Shown: positions 37,933-48,075, counted from the stretch's first letter. The stretch is 64,000 nucleotides of DNA from Priestia aryabhattai (GCF_023715685.1 NZ_JAMBOQ010000008.1:71614-135613), one strand, 5' to 3'. Translations and numbers: made by a program. The notes: generated by a model not told the origin, from the letters alone.

Positions 37933-38343
37933 ATGTTAGATAATACAGATAAGCACATACTAGAAGAGCTGTCAAAAAATGGGCGTATAAAGATGAAAGA
38001 ATTAGGAGAAAAAGTGCATCTAACCGGACAAGCCGCTTCTGCTAGAGTATTAAAGTTAGAAGATGAAGGCATTATCAAAGGCTATACAATTAACATCGAT
38101 GAACGAAAACTTGGCTACACCGTTCATACGTTTTTAAATATCTATACGCAGAGCATTCATCATCATCCCTATCTCTCATTTTTAGAAAGTCAGCAGGAGT
38201 ACGTCATGAACAACTTTAAAATCAGCGGCGATGGTTGCTACTTACTAGAATGCAAATTTCATTCAAATGAAGAATTAAATGATTTTTTGACAGAGCTAAA
38301 TCAGCATGTGAATTACAAACTTTCAATCGTCATTAACAAATAA
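37933..38343 (+). CDS. Lrp/AsnC-family regulator
   Basis: A DNA-binding transcription regulator. Seen: 136 residues; N-terminal winged helix (LDNTDKHILEELSKNGRIKMKELGEKVHLTGQAASARVLKLEDEGIIKGY) and a C-terminal ligand-binding fold with FKISGDGCYLLECKF. Length and layout are usual for the family, closest in my view to the LrpA/LrpB group of Bacillus. Start has AAGGATT. It is divergent from queT and lies upstream of yitT, which it might control, though this is only position. Confidence 0.85.
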   Translation: MLDNTDKHILEELSKNGRIKMKELGEKVHLTGQAASARVLKLEDEGIIKGYTINIDERKLGYTVHTFLNIYTQSIHHHPYLSFLESQQEYVMNNFKISGDGCYLLECKFHSNEELNDFLTELNQHVNYKLSIVINK

Positions 38344-38423
38344 ATTTTTAAAAAAATAGAGGTATATTAATTTATGAAAATGACAATCCTAATAACGTAT
38401 TCCCCCTATTCCAATAAATTTGA

Positions 38424-38459
38424 AAATCCTTTGCGACGGCGCAAAGGATTCTTTTTTTA
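38424..38459 (+). terminator. Terminator after the lrp-like gene
   Basis: AATCCTTTGCG-acg-GCGCAAAGGATT followed by CTTTTTTT. Confidence 0.9.
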
Positions 38460-38509
38460 TGTAGGAAACCGCCTTCTATTTTTTGAAAAGTTGAACATCT
38501 CTCATAGCG

Positions 38510-38538
38510 TTGACATAGCGTTCAGAGGTTTATATAAT
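38510..38538 (+). promoter_or_regulatory. Strong sigma-A promoter upstream of yitT
   Basis: TTGACA (38510-38515) and TATAAT (38533-38538) with exactly 17 bases between them. It is a full-consensus promoter. Confidence 0.85.
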
Positions 38539-38544
38539 CGGTGA

Positions 38545-38652
38545 CATCGAAGCATAGAAAAGCAGGATTAAGACCTATACACGTATCGTAATTCTTCGTC
38601 TTAGAAGTTGATCAGTTATATAACTAGACAATTTCTAAGACGTTTTTTATTT
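38545..38652 (+). ncRNA. Candidate attenuator leader RNA upstream of yitT
   Basis: A transcript from the promoter above would run about 100 bases and end in a terminator formed by CGTCTTAGAA and TTCTAAGACG (38597-38642) plus TTTTTT. The loop holds a smaller AGTTATATAACT palindrome. An overlapping small hairpin TTCTTCGTCTTAGAA could compete with the terminator. The yitT start lies 72 bases further on. No known riboswitch is recognised. Confidence 0.55.
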
Positions 38653-38724
38653 TATCATTTGTGAAACACTAGTAAAAACAAGATTCCACATGAAAATATC
38701 CTAATTATCAAGGAGGTTTGCATA

Positions 38725-39591
38725 TTGAAAACAATCTATAAAGACATCATTTTAATTATTGCCGGAGCGCTTTTAGTTGCTGCATCGATTGATTTTTTTG
38801 TCATTCCAAATAAATTAGGTGACGGAAGTACGGTTGGTATTGCTCTTGTTTTATATTATTTATTTCATATCCCTACAAGTATCAGCACTTTCCTTGTGAA
38901 CCTTATATTTATTGCCTTAGCCTATAAATTCCTAACAAAAAAAACGATTCTTTATACTATTCTAGGAGCTGTCATGACGTCCGTTTTCCTCGGTCTGGTC
39001 AGTTATATTCCCTTTCACGTTCACGACATGATTTTAGGAATTGTATTCGGCGCCTTACTAATGGGAACCGGACTGGCTCTCATTTTTATCGCGGATGGGT
39101 CTACCGGTGGAACAACTCTTTTAGCTTATTTATTAAACTACACAAAAGGCTATAATATCTCTAAAAGCATGTTCTACATGGACAGCGTTATTATTTTAGC
39201 ATCAGTTTTTGCCATTGGCGTCAACAACACCCTCTATACCTTTATATTCGTCTATCTTTGTGCCAAAATCGTCGATATTGTTATCGAAGGTTTCCACAAC
39301 AAAAAAGCAATGACCATTATGTCTGATCAATATAAAGACATAGCGCAAGTTATCACCAGTGAATTTGGAAATGCAGCCACAATCTTTTACGGATATGGCT
39401 ACTACGCCAATAAAGATAAACGTATTATTTACGTTGTTATTAAAAAGAACGAGCTATTAAAAATTAAAAAGAAAATCCAGCAAATTGACCCGAATTCTTT
39501 TATTGTCATCCACGAAGTAAAAGAAGTTGTCGGCGGGAAATTTGGCTTTATCGGCAATTCGCCTCATGAAACAAAAGCCGCTACTAAATAA
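38725..39591 (+). CDS. YitT/DUF161 family membrane protein
   Basis: A membrane protein of unknown transport role. Seen: 288 residues; about five to six hydrophobic segments in the first 180 residues with ILIIAGALLVAASIDFFVIP and the block IADGSTGGTTLLAYLLN; then a cytoplasmic DUF2179-type domain with KKAMTIMSDQYKDIAQVI and VVIKKNELLKIKKKIQQIDP. This two-part plan matches Bacillus YitT, YpjC, YqfU and YvjA. The start is TTG after AAGGAGG. It is preceded by a strong promoter and an attenuator-like leader. A terminator follows. Confidence 0.85.
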   Translation: MKTIYKDIILIIAGALLVAASIDFFVIPNKLGDGSTVGIALVLYYLFHIPTSISTFLVNLIFIALAYKFLTKKTILYTILGAVMTSVFLGLVSYIPFHVHDMILGIVFGALLMGTGLALIFIADGSTGGTTLLAYLLNYTKGYNISKSMFYMDSVIILASVFAIGVNNTLYTFIFVYLCAKIVDIVIEGFHNKKAMTIMSDQYKDIAQVITSEFGNAATIFYGYGYYANKDKRIIYVVIKKNELLKIKKKIQQIDPNSFIVIHEVKEVVGGKFGFIGNSPHETKAATK

Positions 39592-39620
39592 AAAAATCCA
39601 CCTGATGGTGGATTTTTTTA
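39591..39620. terminator. Bidirectional terminator after yitT
   Basis: AAAAAATCCACC-TGAT-GGTGGATTTTTT, shared with the tiny minus-strand gene. Confidence 0.88.
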
Positions 39621-39743
39621 TGAAAAAACCGTTAAGAAAAACGAAAAGATACCTGCTAAAAAGTAAACCGCCCCCAAAGCAATTGCTCCTGTAACGGCCG
39701 TAAATACACTTAATCCGATAGCCATCTTCATTTTCATTCTCAT
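39618..39743 (-). CDS. Tiny hydrophobic peptide
   Basis: 41 residues: MRMKMKMAIGLSVFTAVTGA, then IALGAVYFLAGIFSFFLTVFS. A basic-methionine-rich start is followed by a hydrophobic stretch that may span the membrane once or twice. AAAAAGGG precedes it with good spacing. It ends at the bidirectional terminator. No family is recognised. Confidence 0.5.
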   Translation of the reverse strand: MRMKMKMAIGLSVFTAVTGAIALGAVYFLAGIFSFFLTVFS

Positions 39744-39946
39744 CCACATCCCTTTTTAGATTAGTAGTATAAGCATGTCCAAGGATAGAAGATTTATAAC
39801 TATGCCATCCTATTTATTTCGTATATTGATGCAACAATTGTCTATCCAATCTGTTCTAAAGTCAGCAGTAACGACATAATGTATAGGAAGGATTTCATAT
39901 ACACATCTTTGTATCACATATATCATATGAAATTAGGTGAGATAAA

Positions 39947-40165
39947 ATGGTGGCTGTCCACTTTTTTGAAAACAGAAAGCTTCTATTGAGCCAGTTGCGG
40001 GAAAATATTCCTTCTACGGGTGATGATTTAAAGATTAAAGGACGAAAAGGAACCGTCGTGCTTGTGAATGACATCGATGAAAAAAATGTTCACGTAGAAG
40101 TTGCTCTAGAAAAAGTAGTTAAAAAGAACTTAGCGTTAGATAATGCTAAAAAGAAAAGGAGATAA
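39947..40165 (+). CDS. Small KOW-like protein (DUF2187/YkvS type)
   Basis: 72 residues. Seen: GDDLKIKGRKGTVVLVNDID and KNVHVEVALEKVVKKNL, a small beta-rich unit that resembles the DUF2187 family, with a basic C-terminal end (NAKKKRR). The ATG has AGGTGA upstream. The call to DUF2187 is from pattern and memory. Function is unknown. It ends in a good terminator. Confidence 0.55.
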   Translation: MVAVHFFENRKLLLSQLRENIPSTGDDLKIKGRKGTVVLVNDIDEKNVHVEVALEKVVKKNLALDNAKKKRR

Positions 40166-40194
40166 GCGGCTTACGCTTATCTCCTTTTCTTTTT
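40154..40194 (+). terminator. Terminator after the DUF2187-like gene
   Basis: AAAAGGAGATAAGCG-GCTTA-CGCTTATCTCCTTTT followed by T-rich sequence. Confidence 0.88.
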
Positions 40195-40420
40195 AATTGA
40201 CATAAGAACCGCGTGTATCTTTTGCTTCTGCTTACAAAAAAAGAGACTCCTAAAAAAGGAATCTGCTAAAAAGAGCGATATCATCGCCTGAATATTAATA
40301 CAAGCTATATTTTAACATATAAAAACATATTTTACAAAAATAAACTATTATTTTACACATAATTATTTTTTATTGGAGCTTTTTCAATATTTAGAACCCA
40401 TTTCATATAAAGGTCGTTAT

Positions 40421-41209
40421 TTATTTTTCAGGCCAAATTTTCGCATCCGGTTTCAATAACCATTTATGCTCTTCTTCCATGATACGGTCTGTCCACGGAT
40501 TATTGTCAAGATGGCGAATCATCCAGCAGAAGTACATCGCATAGCCGGGAGCCGTTGCTTGAGGGTGATCCAATTCACCAGGAATTGTAATAAAACTATT
40601 ATCAACTACACGGTACGCATCTTCTCCGACCATTGCGCAGCCAAACCCTTGTGGCTTGTCAAAACGATAGTAATATACTTCAGGCTGGTCATGATGATGA
40701 GGCGGATAACTCGACCATCTTCCTGGATAAGAAATAACTTCTCCAATAACAAGGTTAGAATAAGGAGCGTTATTGTAGTCAAAAATTGTTCGAATTACAC
40801 GCTGAGCAGTACCTTTCCATACTCCTTCACCAGCCACTGTATTTTGACAATCTTCAGGCGTATATAATTTTGATGAAAATTCTTTTTCATTATCCGTTTT
40901 TTGAACTAGTACTTCACTATTGGCAAGCGCGGTAATTTTAACATCCACATTTTTCGAAACGTGCAAACACCAAGGCTCCTCTTCAAAAAGGGACTGACGC
41001 TGAATTTCTTTCGAATGGCCTTCCCACTCTAGCTTTACCTTTCCTTCTAGTAAAAGAATAGCCGTTTCGTTGCTGCTGTCTAGTAAAGTTTCCTCTTTTC
41101 CTTGGGGCATGTTATAAATCCCAATATCCATCAGCATTTCTTTGTGCTGACCGGCCATTTCTGTAAGTACGTTGTATCCTTTATTTAATTCACCTAATTT
41201 ACCTAACAT
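40421..41209 (-). CDS. iolB: 5-deoxy-glucuronate isomerase
   Basis: Converts 5-deoxy-glucuronate to 2-deoxy-5-keto-gluconate in inositol catabolism. Seen: 262 residues; cupin-type KduI/IolB fold with the metal-binding block YPPHHHDQPEVYYYRF and the later GELDHPQATAPGYAMYFCWMIRH. The start has AAAGGAGG. It is the last gene on this strand, separated from the other iol genes by a LacI gene, an unusual place compared with B. subtilis iolABCDEFGHIJ. Confidence 0.93.
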   Translation of the reverse strand: MLGKLGELNKGYNVLTEMAGQHKEMLMDIGIYNMPQGKEETLLDSSNETAILLLEGKVKLEWEGHSKEIQRQSLFEEEPWCLHVSKNVDVKITALANSEVLVQKTDNEKEFSSKLYTPEDCQNTVAGEGVWKGTAQRVIRTIFDYNNAPYSNLVIGEVISYPGRWSSYPPHHHDQPEVYYYRFDKPQGFGCAMVGEDAYRVVDNSFITIPGELDHPQATAPGYAMYFCWMIRHLDNNPWTDRIMEEEHKWLLKPDAKIWPEK

Positions 41210-41333
41210 GCTTAACTTCCTCCTTTATGTAGTAGGGCAATCAGAATTTACTTATCACTCAGTTTTTTTCCATAGGCTCTATAAATTCTTTTGAATATGT
41301 GACTAAGATGATTTTTATTAGTAGCAATATTCT

Positions 41334-42368
41334 TTATCGTGACCAATTATTTATGGAGTTTCTGGCGTCTCTTCGTAACGGAGCCGTTGATTTTCGGACA
41401 ATCAATTTCGGCTCAAGAAGCAAATGTTCTTTATGCATAGTTGGATATTCCATTTCTCTAACCAGCAAATCCACTACGTTTACAGCCATTTCCTGTGTTG
41501 GTTGTGCTACCGTCGTCAACATGGGCGTGATGGTAGTAGAAAGAACCGTATTATCAAATCCAATGACTGATAAGTCCTTCGGCACATCAATTTTAAATTC
41601 CTTTGCCGCTTGCATAACGCCGATAGCCAGTAAATCGTTACAAGCAAAAATAGCCGTCACTTTCTCCTTTAATGAAAAAATTCGCTTAGCACTTTCATAT
41701 CCTTTTTGAATACTTGCCTCGGTCGTAATAACGTGCTGAGGTGATACGATGATTCCATTTTCTTGCATGGCGTCTCGAAAAGCATCTAAACGGGCATGAT
41801 TACTTTTTGCATTTTCTGTAATAATTGCAATTTTTTCATGATGTAAAGACAGTAAATAATCAGTCGCTAAATAGCTTCCTTTGTAGTTATCCACTGTCAC
41901 TGTATTAACGGATATATGAGGAATTTCTGAAGCAATAACGCTAATCGGTATATCTTGCTTAAGCATATTTTTTAAAAGATTAGCATTTCGAAAAGCCGAA
42001 GCTACAATTAAGCCGTCAATTCTTTGACGAATTAACAGCGATAAATACTTTTTCTCTTTTTCCGCCTCGTTATCGGTATTGCACATTACAACGTGGAAGC
42101 CTCGCTCATGACTTCGGTCTTCTATGCTTCTTGCCAAGTCGGCAAAAAAAGGGTTGGAGATGTCGGGTACGAGAAGCCCAATCGTTTTAGTGGGCTTTCC
42201 TGTTAAAGCAGATGCCACGACGCTTGGGTGGTAATTCAACTGCGCCATAACCTCAATTACTTTTTGTCTTGTTCTTTCACTAATATGACCGGTTTGATTA
42301 ATGACTTTTGATACGGTAGAAATTGATACTCCTGCTTCTTCAGCCACACTATAAATGGTTGGTTTCAT
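41334..42368 (-). CDS. LacI-family regulator inside the iol cluster
   Basis: A repressor that probably senses an inositol metabolite. Seen: 344 residues; N-terminal helix-turn-helix IYSVAEEAGVSISTVSKVINQTGHIS with hinge YHPSVVASALTG; then a periplasmic-binding-like core with GLLVPDISNPFFADLARSIE. The start is ATG at 42368 after AAAGGAGG. Its recognition helix is nearly identical to that of the second LacI gene at 50876-51874. No DeoR-type IolR is in the window, so this protein is the likely regulator. It lies between iolE and iolB on the same strand. Confidence 0.88.
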   Translation of the reverse strand: MKPTIYSVAEEAGVSISTVSKVINQTGHISERTRQKVIEVMAQLNYHPSVVASALTGKPTKTIGLLVPDISNPFFADLARSIEDRSHERGFHVVMCNTDNEAEKEKKYLSLLIRQRIDGLIVASAFRNANLLKNMLKQDIPISVIASEIPHISVNTVTVDNYKGSYLATDYLLSLHHEKIAIITENAKSNHARLDAFRDAMQENGIIVSPQHVITTEASIQKGYESAKRIFSLKEKVTAIFACNDLLAIGVMQAAKEFKIDVPKDLSVIGFDNTVLSTTITPMLTTVAQPTQEMAVNVVDLLVREMEYPTMHKEHLLLEPKLIVRKSTAPLRRDARNSINNWSR

Positions 42369-42428
42369 TCCCCCTCCTCCTTTCACTTTATAAGCACATA
42401 AAAGGCGTTAAACCTTTTACATTCGAAA

Positions 42429-43325
42429 TTAAAGACCGCTTTTTTCTTTAATAAAGTTTCTCGCTTTTAGCGCATATTCAAAAGGATTAGCGAGCGCTGG
42501 ATCCTGTTCTGCTTCTACAACAAACCAGCCGTTATAATCCGAAGTGGCCAGCGTAGTAAACACTTCATCAAATTCAATAGCTCCGTCACCTGGAACAGTA
42601 AAGGCTCCTTCTTTTACCGCTTGCAAGAAGCTCAGCTCTTGTTCTTTTACTCTATCAACTACTTCTTGGCGAATATCCTTTAAATGAACATGTTTAATAC
42701 GATGTAAATATTTTTTTAAAATATAAAGAGGTTCTTCTCCTGAAAAGACAAGATGGCCCGTATCAAATAACAGCGAGACAAGCTCTGGATTAGTAAGCTC
42801 CATTAGCTGCTCAATTTCTTCTGTTGTTTGTACGCCTGTTCCCATGTGATGATGATAGACAATATGCATACCTTTCTCTCGGGCTAGTTTCCCAAGATAA
42901 TGCAGGCCTTCTGCAAGTCTGTTCCACTCTTGTGGCGTGAACACAGGCTTTCCTTTAAATAAAGGAACATCCATCAGCCCTTGAATGCTGTGTCCTTGTT
43001 CAGACACAACGATTACTTTTGCTCCCATTTCGTATAAAAAATCGCGATGTTCAATAAATGGAGTCACCGTTTCTTCCAGCGGCTTTGTCGTTAAAAATGT
43101 ACTAAACCATGCGCTTGCAATTTCTAAGTTCCGCAGCGATAATGCTTTTTTTAAGATGGAAACGTTTCGCGGATATTTGTTTCCTACCTCACTTCCTTTA
43201 AAACCGGTTAAAGCCATCTCACTGATACACTGTTCAAATGTATTTTCAGCTCCTAGTTCAGGTAAATCATCATTTGTCCAAGCAATTGGAGCAATCCCCA
43301 GTTTGACCGTATTTTCCTTGAACAT
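42429..43325 (-). CDS. iolE: 2-keto-myo-inositol dehydratase
   Basis: Removes water from 2-keto-myo-inositol in the second step of the pathway. Seen: 298 residues from the ATG at 43325; sugar isomerase/AP-endonuclease-like barrel with [31 protein letters not shown] and [11 protein letters not shown], and [12 protein letters not shown]. These are family IolE motifs with metal ligands. The longer open frame upstream overlaps iolD and is not needed: AGAGGAAGAG precedes ATG 43325. iolD ends 85 bases upstream. Confidence 0.93.
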   Translation of the reverse strand: MFKENTVKLGIAPIAWTNDDLPELGAENTFEQCISEMALTGFKGSEVGNKYPRNVSILKKALSLRNLEIASAWFSTFLTTKPLEETVTPFIEHRDFLYEMGAKVIVVSEQGHSIQGLMDVPLFKGKPVFTPQEWNRLAEGLHYLGKLAREKGMHIVYHHHMGTGVQTTEEIEQLMELTNPELVSLLFDTGHLVFSGEEPLYILKKYLHRIKHVHLKDIRQEVVDRVKEQELSFLQAVKEGAFTVPGDGAIEFDEVFTTLATSDYNGWFVVEAEQDPALANPFEYALKARNFIKEKSGL

Positions 43326-43410
43326 CTCTTCCTCTCCCTTGTATGAAATTAAAAACGCTTTTACATGTACTGAATGTTTCTCTTCAACATCCGCAATATT
43401 TTTCTGGTTC

Positions 43411-45345
43411 TTAATAAACCCTTGCCATTTCAAGTTTTTTCACTTTATCTTTATAAGCTTCTTGTACATGCTGATTTCCAGATACCTCTGCTACTCCTAC
43501 ATGCCACCATGATTCATAACCATTCGTCATAGTTTTTGGCAGCACTTTAATATCAATTAGCGTAGAAACCTCTTGCTTTTGTGCATCTGCTATCGCCGTT
43601 TTTAATTCTTCAAGAGAACTTACACGATATGTTTTTACACCGTAGCCTGCGGCGCTGGCTGCAAAATCAATTTTCATCACGTTTCCGTTTAGCTTTCCTG
43701 TTTCATCGTTTCGATAGCGAAACTCTGTTCCAAAGCTTCCCATTCCATTTGACATTTGAAGATTGTTAATGCATCCGAAACCGGAATTATCAAATAGTAA
43801 AATATTTATTTTTTTTCTTTCTTGAAGGCTTGTAATGAGCTCTGAATGAAGCATTTGATAGCTTCCATCTCCAACCATCGCATACACTTCTTTAGCTGGT
43901 TCCGCTAGCTTAACTCCAAGTGCGCCTGATACTTCATATCCCATGCATGAATACCCATATTCCATATGATAGGTATTGGGTTTATTAGACTTCCACATTC
44001 TCTGTAAGTCACCCGGAAGACTTCCTGCTGCACCAACAATAACGGAATTGTGATCAAGGAGCTTATTCACCTCTCCAATTACTTCTGTTTGCGTTAATTG
44101 AGTACCAAGTGATTCTGCATATTCAGCTAAGCTCTCATCTAAATGACCTTTTATTTCTGGAATAAACTTTGCCCCAGTAAAACGTATGCTATGTAGACGC
44201 TCTAATTCTGTTTCCCATGCGTCTTTAGCACTTGCAATTTCTGTCGTATAACCAGACTGATAACCAATTGATGTTAGTTCTTCTCTAAGAGCAAGCAGCC
44301 CTTCTTTTGCATCAGCTACAAGTTTCACAGCATCGAGCTTATTCGCGTGAAATTCAGACGTGTTAATTGTAAGAAATTGCACTTCCGGATGTTGAAAAAG
44401 CTGTTTAGAGGCTGTTGTAAAATCAGTAAATCGAGTGCCTACTCCAATCACTAAATCCGCTTCTTTAGCAATTGTGTTAGCAGCTGAGTTCCCTGTTACA
44501 CCAATTCCGCCAAGATTATAGCGGTAGTCGCTTTCAACGGCACTTTTCCCCGCTTGAGTTTCCCCAAATGGAATGTGGAACTCACTAGCAAATTGCTTTA
44601 ACTCCTTTGCGGCTTCTGAATACCGAACGCCGCCTCCACAAATAATGATTGGCTTTTTTTTTGTTTTCATTACTTGAATCGCATCGCCTAGACTGTCCTT
44701 AGTCGGAAGGCGGCGCTCAATGCGGTGAACGCGCTTTTGGAAGAAATAAGCAGGAAAATCCCATGCTTCTCCCTGCACATCTTGAGGCAAACAAATAGTT
44801 ACAGCTCCCGTGTCTGCTGGATTCGTTAATACCCGCATCGCGTTGATCATAGCTGTCATCAATTGTTCAGGTCTGCTTACGCGATCCCAGTACTTGCTCA
44901 CTGGACGAAAAGCATCGTTTGTAGAAATAGATAAATCATATGACTGTTCAATTTGCTGCAAAACAGGATCCGGCTGTCTAGTTGCAAATACATCGCCGGG
45001 AAGCAGCAAAACTGGAATGTTATTAGCTGAAGCGGTGGCTGCCGTTGTAACCATATTTGCTGAGCCTGGGCCCACTGAAGATGTGCAAGCCATAATCTGC
45101 TTTCGATGTTTTTGTTTTGCAAAAGCCATCGCTGCATTGGCCATCCCTTGTTCATTACGTCCTTGGTATATGTCTAATTCTCCTGCATCTTCTTCCAAAG
45201 CTTGCCCAAGACCTACTACATTCCCGTGCCCAAAAATTGTAAAAATCCCTTTAATAAACTTGTGCTGCTTTCCATCAAATTCAACATACTGCTGATTTAA
45301 AAATTTCACCAACGCTTGTGCCGTCGTCATCTTAACTGTTTCCAT
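43411..45345 (-). CDS. iolD: 3D-(3,5/4)-trihydroxycyclohexane-1,2-dione hydrolase
   Basis: Opens the inositol ring using thiamine diphosphate, giving 5-deoxy-glucuronate. Seen: 644 residues, the usual IolD size; TPP-enzyme plan with [38 protein letters not shown], and the C-terminal TPP-binding motif [20 protein letters not shown] with [12 protein letters not shown]. The start has GGGAGAAAAGGGC. It is transcribed after mmsA/iolA, across a hairpin of about 45 bases, and before iolE. Confidence 0.95.
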   Translation of the reverse strand: METVKMTTAQALVKFLNQQYVEFDGKQHKFIKGIFTIFGHGNVVGLGQALEEDAGELDIYQGRNEQGMANAAMAFAKQKHRKQIMACTSSVGPGSANMVTTAATASANNIPVLLLPGDVFATRQPDPVLQQIEQSYDLSISTNDAFRPVSKYWDRVSRPEQLMTAMINAMRVLTNPADTGAVTICLPQDVQGEAWDFPAYFFQKRVHRIERRLPTKDSLGDAIQVMKTKKKPIIICGGGVRYSEAAKELKQFASEFHIPFGETQAGKSAVESDYRYNLGGIGVTGNSAANTIAKEADLVIGVGTRFTDFTTASKQLFQHPEVQFLTINTSEFHANKLDAVKLVADAKEGLLALREELTSIGYQSGYTTEIASAKDAWETELERLHSIRFTGAKFIPEIKGHLDESLAEYAESLGTQLTQTEVIGEVNKLLDHNSVIVGAAGSLPGDLQRMWKSNKPNTYHMEYGYSCMGYEVSGALGVKLAEPAKEVYAMVGDGSYQMLHSELITSLQERKKINILLFDNSGFGCINNLQMSNGMGSFGTEFRYRNDETGKLNGNVMKIDFAASAAGYGVKTYRVSSLEELKTAIADAQKQEVSTLIDIKVLPKTMTNGYESWWHVGVAEVSGNQHVQEAYKDKVKKLEMARVY

Positions 45346-45379
45346 GCCCTTTTCTCCCTTCTAGTACTAGATTACGATT

Positions 45380-45427
45380 AGAAAAAGGAAGCATAAGGAA
45401 TATCTTCAATTCCCGATACTTCCTTTT
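45380..45427 (-). terminator. Hairpin between iolA and iolD
   Basis: AAAAAGGAAG and CTTCCTTTTT arms enclose inner GGGAAT/ATTCC arms. It is a long imperfect hairpin with a T-rich end on the minus strand. It could be a partial terminator or a processing site inside the operon. Confidence 0.5.
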
Positions 45428-45456
45428 TAAATGAGATGTGATTTTAAACTAACTAC

Positions 45457-46914
45457 TTACCACCGAGTTGTAACCATTTTCTTTCTTGTATAAAATTCCA
45501 CGCCGTCTGTACCATTTGCATGAAGATCACCGTAGAAAGAGTCTTTCCAACCAGAAAACGGGAAGAACGCCATAGGTGCTGGCACCCCTACGTTTACTCC
45601 TAACATACCGGATTCAATATTTTCACGGAATTCACGTACGCTTGCGCCGCTACCTGTATAAATGCAAGCACCGTTTGCAAAGCGGGAATTATTGGCTACT
45701 TCAATGGCTTCTTCTAATGTTTTCACGCGCACAATAGACAGCACAGGTGCAAAGATCTCATCTTGCCAAATTTTCATTTCTTGGGTGACACGATCAAAAA
45801 TCGTTGGTCCAACAAAGTATCCGTTGCCATTTACTGCTGCATCTGTGCGACCATCACGGATCAGCTCGGCACCTTCTTGCACGCCTGATTCGATATAGCT
45901 AAGCGTACGCTCTTTATGATTTTCACGAATAACCGGTCCTAAGAAGACGTTTTCTTCTAAGCCGTCGCCAATTACAATATTGTTTGCCTCTTCTACTAAT
46001 CTTTCAATCAATTGATCCGCAATTTCTTCCTGTACAGTGACAACAGATGCTGCCATACAACGTTCACCCGCTGAACCAAAAGCAGCTCCGATAATTTGTT
46101 TTGTTGCTACGTTCAAGTCTGCATCATTTAATACGATCGAGTGGTTTTTGGCACCGGCTAAAGCTTGAACACGCTTTAAATTTTCCGTACCTTTTTTGTA
46201 CACATATTCAGCTACAGGCTGTGAACCAACAAACGAAATAGCTTTTACGAGCTTATGTTCAAGAAGTCCATTTACTACGTCATGAGCACCGTTTACAATG
46301 TTTAACACTCCTTTTGGCAAACCAGCTTCTTCAAAAAGCTCAGCTAACCTTGCAGCTAAAAGCGGTGTACGTTCAGACGGCTTTAACACAAATGTATTGC
46401 CGCAAGCGATCGCAAGCGGAAACATCCAGCAAGGAACCATCATTGGAAAATTGAACGGCGTAATTCCCCCAATTACACCAATCGGATAGCGGTACATGCC
46501 AGATTCAATGTCTGTTGCGATATCAGGAAGCTGTTTACCCATCATTAACGTAGGAGCTCCAGCTGCAAATTCTACACATTCAATTCCACGCTGCACTTCA
46601 CCGCGCGCTTCGTTAAAGCTTTTTCCATTTTCAACTGTCACTAACTTTGCTAATTCATCCCAGTTATCTACTAACAGCTGCTGATACTTGAATAAAATGC
46701 GTGCACGTTTAGGCACGGCTGTTTTTGCCCATCCTTTGAAAGCTTCATTTGCCGCTTGCACCGCTTGGTCTACATCTTCTTTGGTAGAAAGAGGCACTTG
46801 TGCGATTAATTCACCTGTCGCTGGGTTATACACAGGCTCTGTTTTTGATGTAGCTGATTCAATCCATTGTCCGCCAATATAGTTTTTTACTGTTTTTACC
46901 GCTGTTTGTGTCAT
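45457..46914 (-). CDS. iolA: Methylmalonate-semialdehyde dehydrogenase (CoA-acylating)
   Basis: Oxidises malonic and methylmalonic semialdehyde to acetyl- or propionyl-CoA, the last step of the pathway. Seen: 485 residues; aldehyde dehydrogenase fold with [10 protein letters not shown] at the start, [37 protein letters not shown], and the catalytic Cys in [13 protein letters not shown]. The pattern [11 protein letters not shown] is typical of MmsA-type enzymes rather than general aldehyde dehydrogenases. The start has AAAGGGAGAG. It lies between iolC and iolD in this cluster; mmsA is a common alternative name. Confidence 0.95.
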   Translation of the reverse strand: MTQTAVKTVKNYIGGQWIESATSKTEPVYNPATGELIAQVPLSTKEDVDQAVQAANEAFKGWAKTAVPKRARILFKYQQLLVDNWDELAKLVTVENGKSFNEARGEVQRGIECVEFAAGAPTLMMGKQLPDIATDIESGMYRYPIGVIGGITPFNFPMMVPCWMFPLAIACGNTFVLKPSERTPLLAARLAELFEEAGLPKGVLNIVNGAHDVVNGLLEHKLVKAISFVGSQPVAEYVYKKGTENLKRVQALAGAKNHSIVLNDADLNVATKQIIGAAFGSAGERCMAASVVTVQEEIADQLIERLVEEANNIVIGDGLEENVFLGPVIRENHKERTLSYIESGVQEGAELIRDGRTDAAVNGNGYFVGPTIFDRVTQEMKIWQDEIFAPVLSIVRVKTLEEAIEVANNSRFANGACIYTGSGASVREFRENIESGMLGVNVGVPAPMAFFPFSGWKDSFYGDLHANGTDGVEFYTRKKMVTTRW

Positions 46915-46987
46915 AAAATATCTCTCCCTTTATCTCATTTTGATAAACTTCTATCCCTTTAATCTCTTCAGATTTTTCCTTTATCTA

Positions 46988-47995
46988 TTAAGCTTCCTGC
47001 AAAACTTCTGTTGCTGTCTCCATAAAGTTGAAGAGCTCAACACTTGTTGGCATGGCATCTGAACAGCTGTGCTTTGAAATCACAATCGAAGCTGATGCAC
47101 CGCCCAATCGCATTGCCTGCGGAATTTCCAGCCCTTGCATCAATCCGTAAATAAAGGCTGAAGCATAAGAATCGCCAGCGCCAAACGTTTTAAGAACTTT
47201 TGTTTTAAATATTCCTCCGCGGTGAGACTCACCGTCTCTTGTATAGGCAATAGATCCTTCTCCACCGTGCTTAATCACGACGATTTGAGCATGATGAGAA
47301 AACCATCGCTCTGCTGTTACTTGGTCATTAGATTCTTCATAATTTAATAGTTTTTCCATCATATCAAACTCTTCTCGCGTGCCAATGATCACATCTGATT
47401 TTTCAGCGGCTAAATTAAAATAGACCGCTGTTTCAGCTTCTGACTCCCATGTATATGGGCGATAATCGATATCAAAGAATACAACAACTTCATGCTTGCG
47501 TGCGTGTTCTAGTGCTAAAAACACTGCTTCACGAGAAGGACTTTGTGCAAGAGCCGTTCCAGATATTAAAAGAGCCTTTGACTGTTTGATATACTCTTCG
47601 GATACTTCTGTAGGATTCAGCTTTAAATCCGCTACGTTATCACGATACATTAAGATGCTGCAATCTGTAGGACTCTTGATTTCCGTAAAAGCAAGACCCG
47701 TTACGGCCCCTGTTTTATCAATAACAATGCTATCTGTATTAATCTTATTTTTTTGGAGATAATCCGTAATGAAGCGTCCCATTTGATCATCTGATACTTT
47801 TCCGATAAAACCGGTTTTTAAGCCTAGTCTTGCTGCTCCAATCGCAATGTTAGCCGGAGAGCCTCCTACATATTTAGTAAATGTTTTAGTCTCTTCCATC
47901 GGACGCTGTGTTTCATTTGCATTTAAATCAATACATAAGCGGCCAACAGCGATGAAATCTAACCCACGATTTTCTTTAAAAATAAGCGGATTCAT
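46988..47995 (-). CDS. iolC: 5-dehydro-2-deoxygluconokinase
   Basis: Phosphorylates 2-deoxy-5-keto-gluconate. Seen: 335 residues; PfkB/ribokinase fold with DFIAVGRLCIDLNANE, GGSPANIAIGAARLGLKTGFIG and the ATP/catalytic motif KTFGAGDSYASAFIYGL near the end. The start has AAGGAGGA. A LacI-type operator (48012-48024) lies just before the ribosome site. The expected partner aldolase IolJ is not in the window. Confidence 0.94.
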   Translation of the reverse strand: MNPLIFKENRGLDFIAVGRLCIDLNANETQRPMEETKTFTKYVGGSPANIAIGAARLGLKTGFIGKVSDDQMGRFITDYLQKNKINTDSIVIDKTGAVTGLAFTEIKSPTDCSILMYRDNVADLKLNPTEVSEEYIKQSKALLISGTALAQSPSREAVFLALEHARKHEVVVFFDIDYRPYTWESEAETAVYFNLAAEKSDVIIGTREEFDMMEKLLNYEESNDQVTAERWFSHHAQIVVIKHGGEGSIAYTRDGESHRGGIFKTKVLKTFGAGDSYASAFIYGLMQGLEIPQAMRLGGASASIVISKHSCSDAMPTSVELFNFMETATEVLQEA

Positions 47996-48011
47996 CTTTA
48001 TTCCTCCTTAG

Positions 48012-48024
48012 TTAAGCGCTTTCC
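48012..48024. promoter_or_regulatory. LacI-type operator before iolC
   Basis: TTAAGCGCTTTCC shares nine of its first ten bases with the palindrome at 49470 and lies between iolG and iolC, ten bases or so before the ribosome site. Confidence 0.6.
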
Positions 48025-48075
48025 TAAAAGGGTAGAAAGAACAAATTATTTTCTTTCACCCCAGGTTTACCGTCA

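Noticed and set aside
43326..43433. N-terminal extension of iolE by 36 codons
   Set aside because: Overlaps the end of iolD, has no family resemblance, and a ribosome site precedes the internal ATG.
42985..43512. Plus-strand frame of 175 codons
   Set aside because: Antisense to iolE and iolD, which have clear family motifs.
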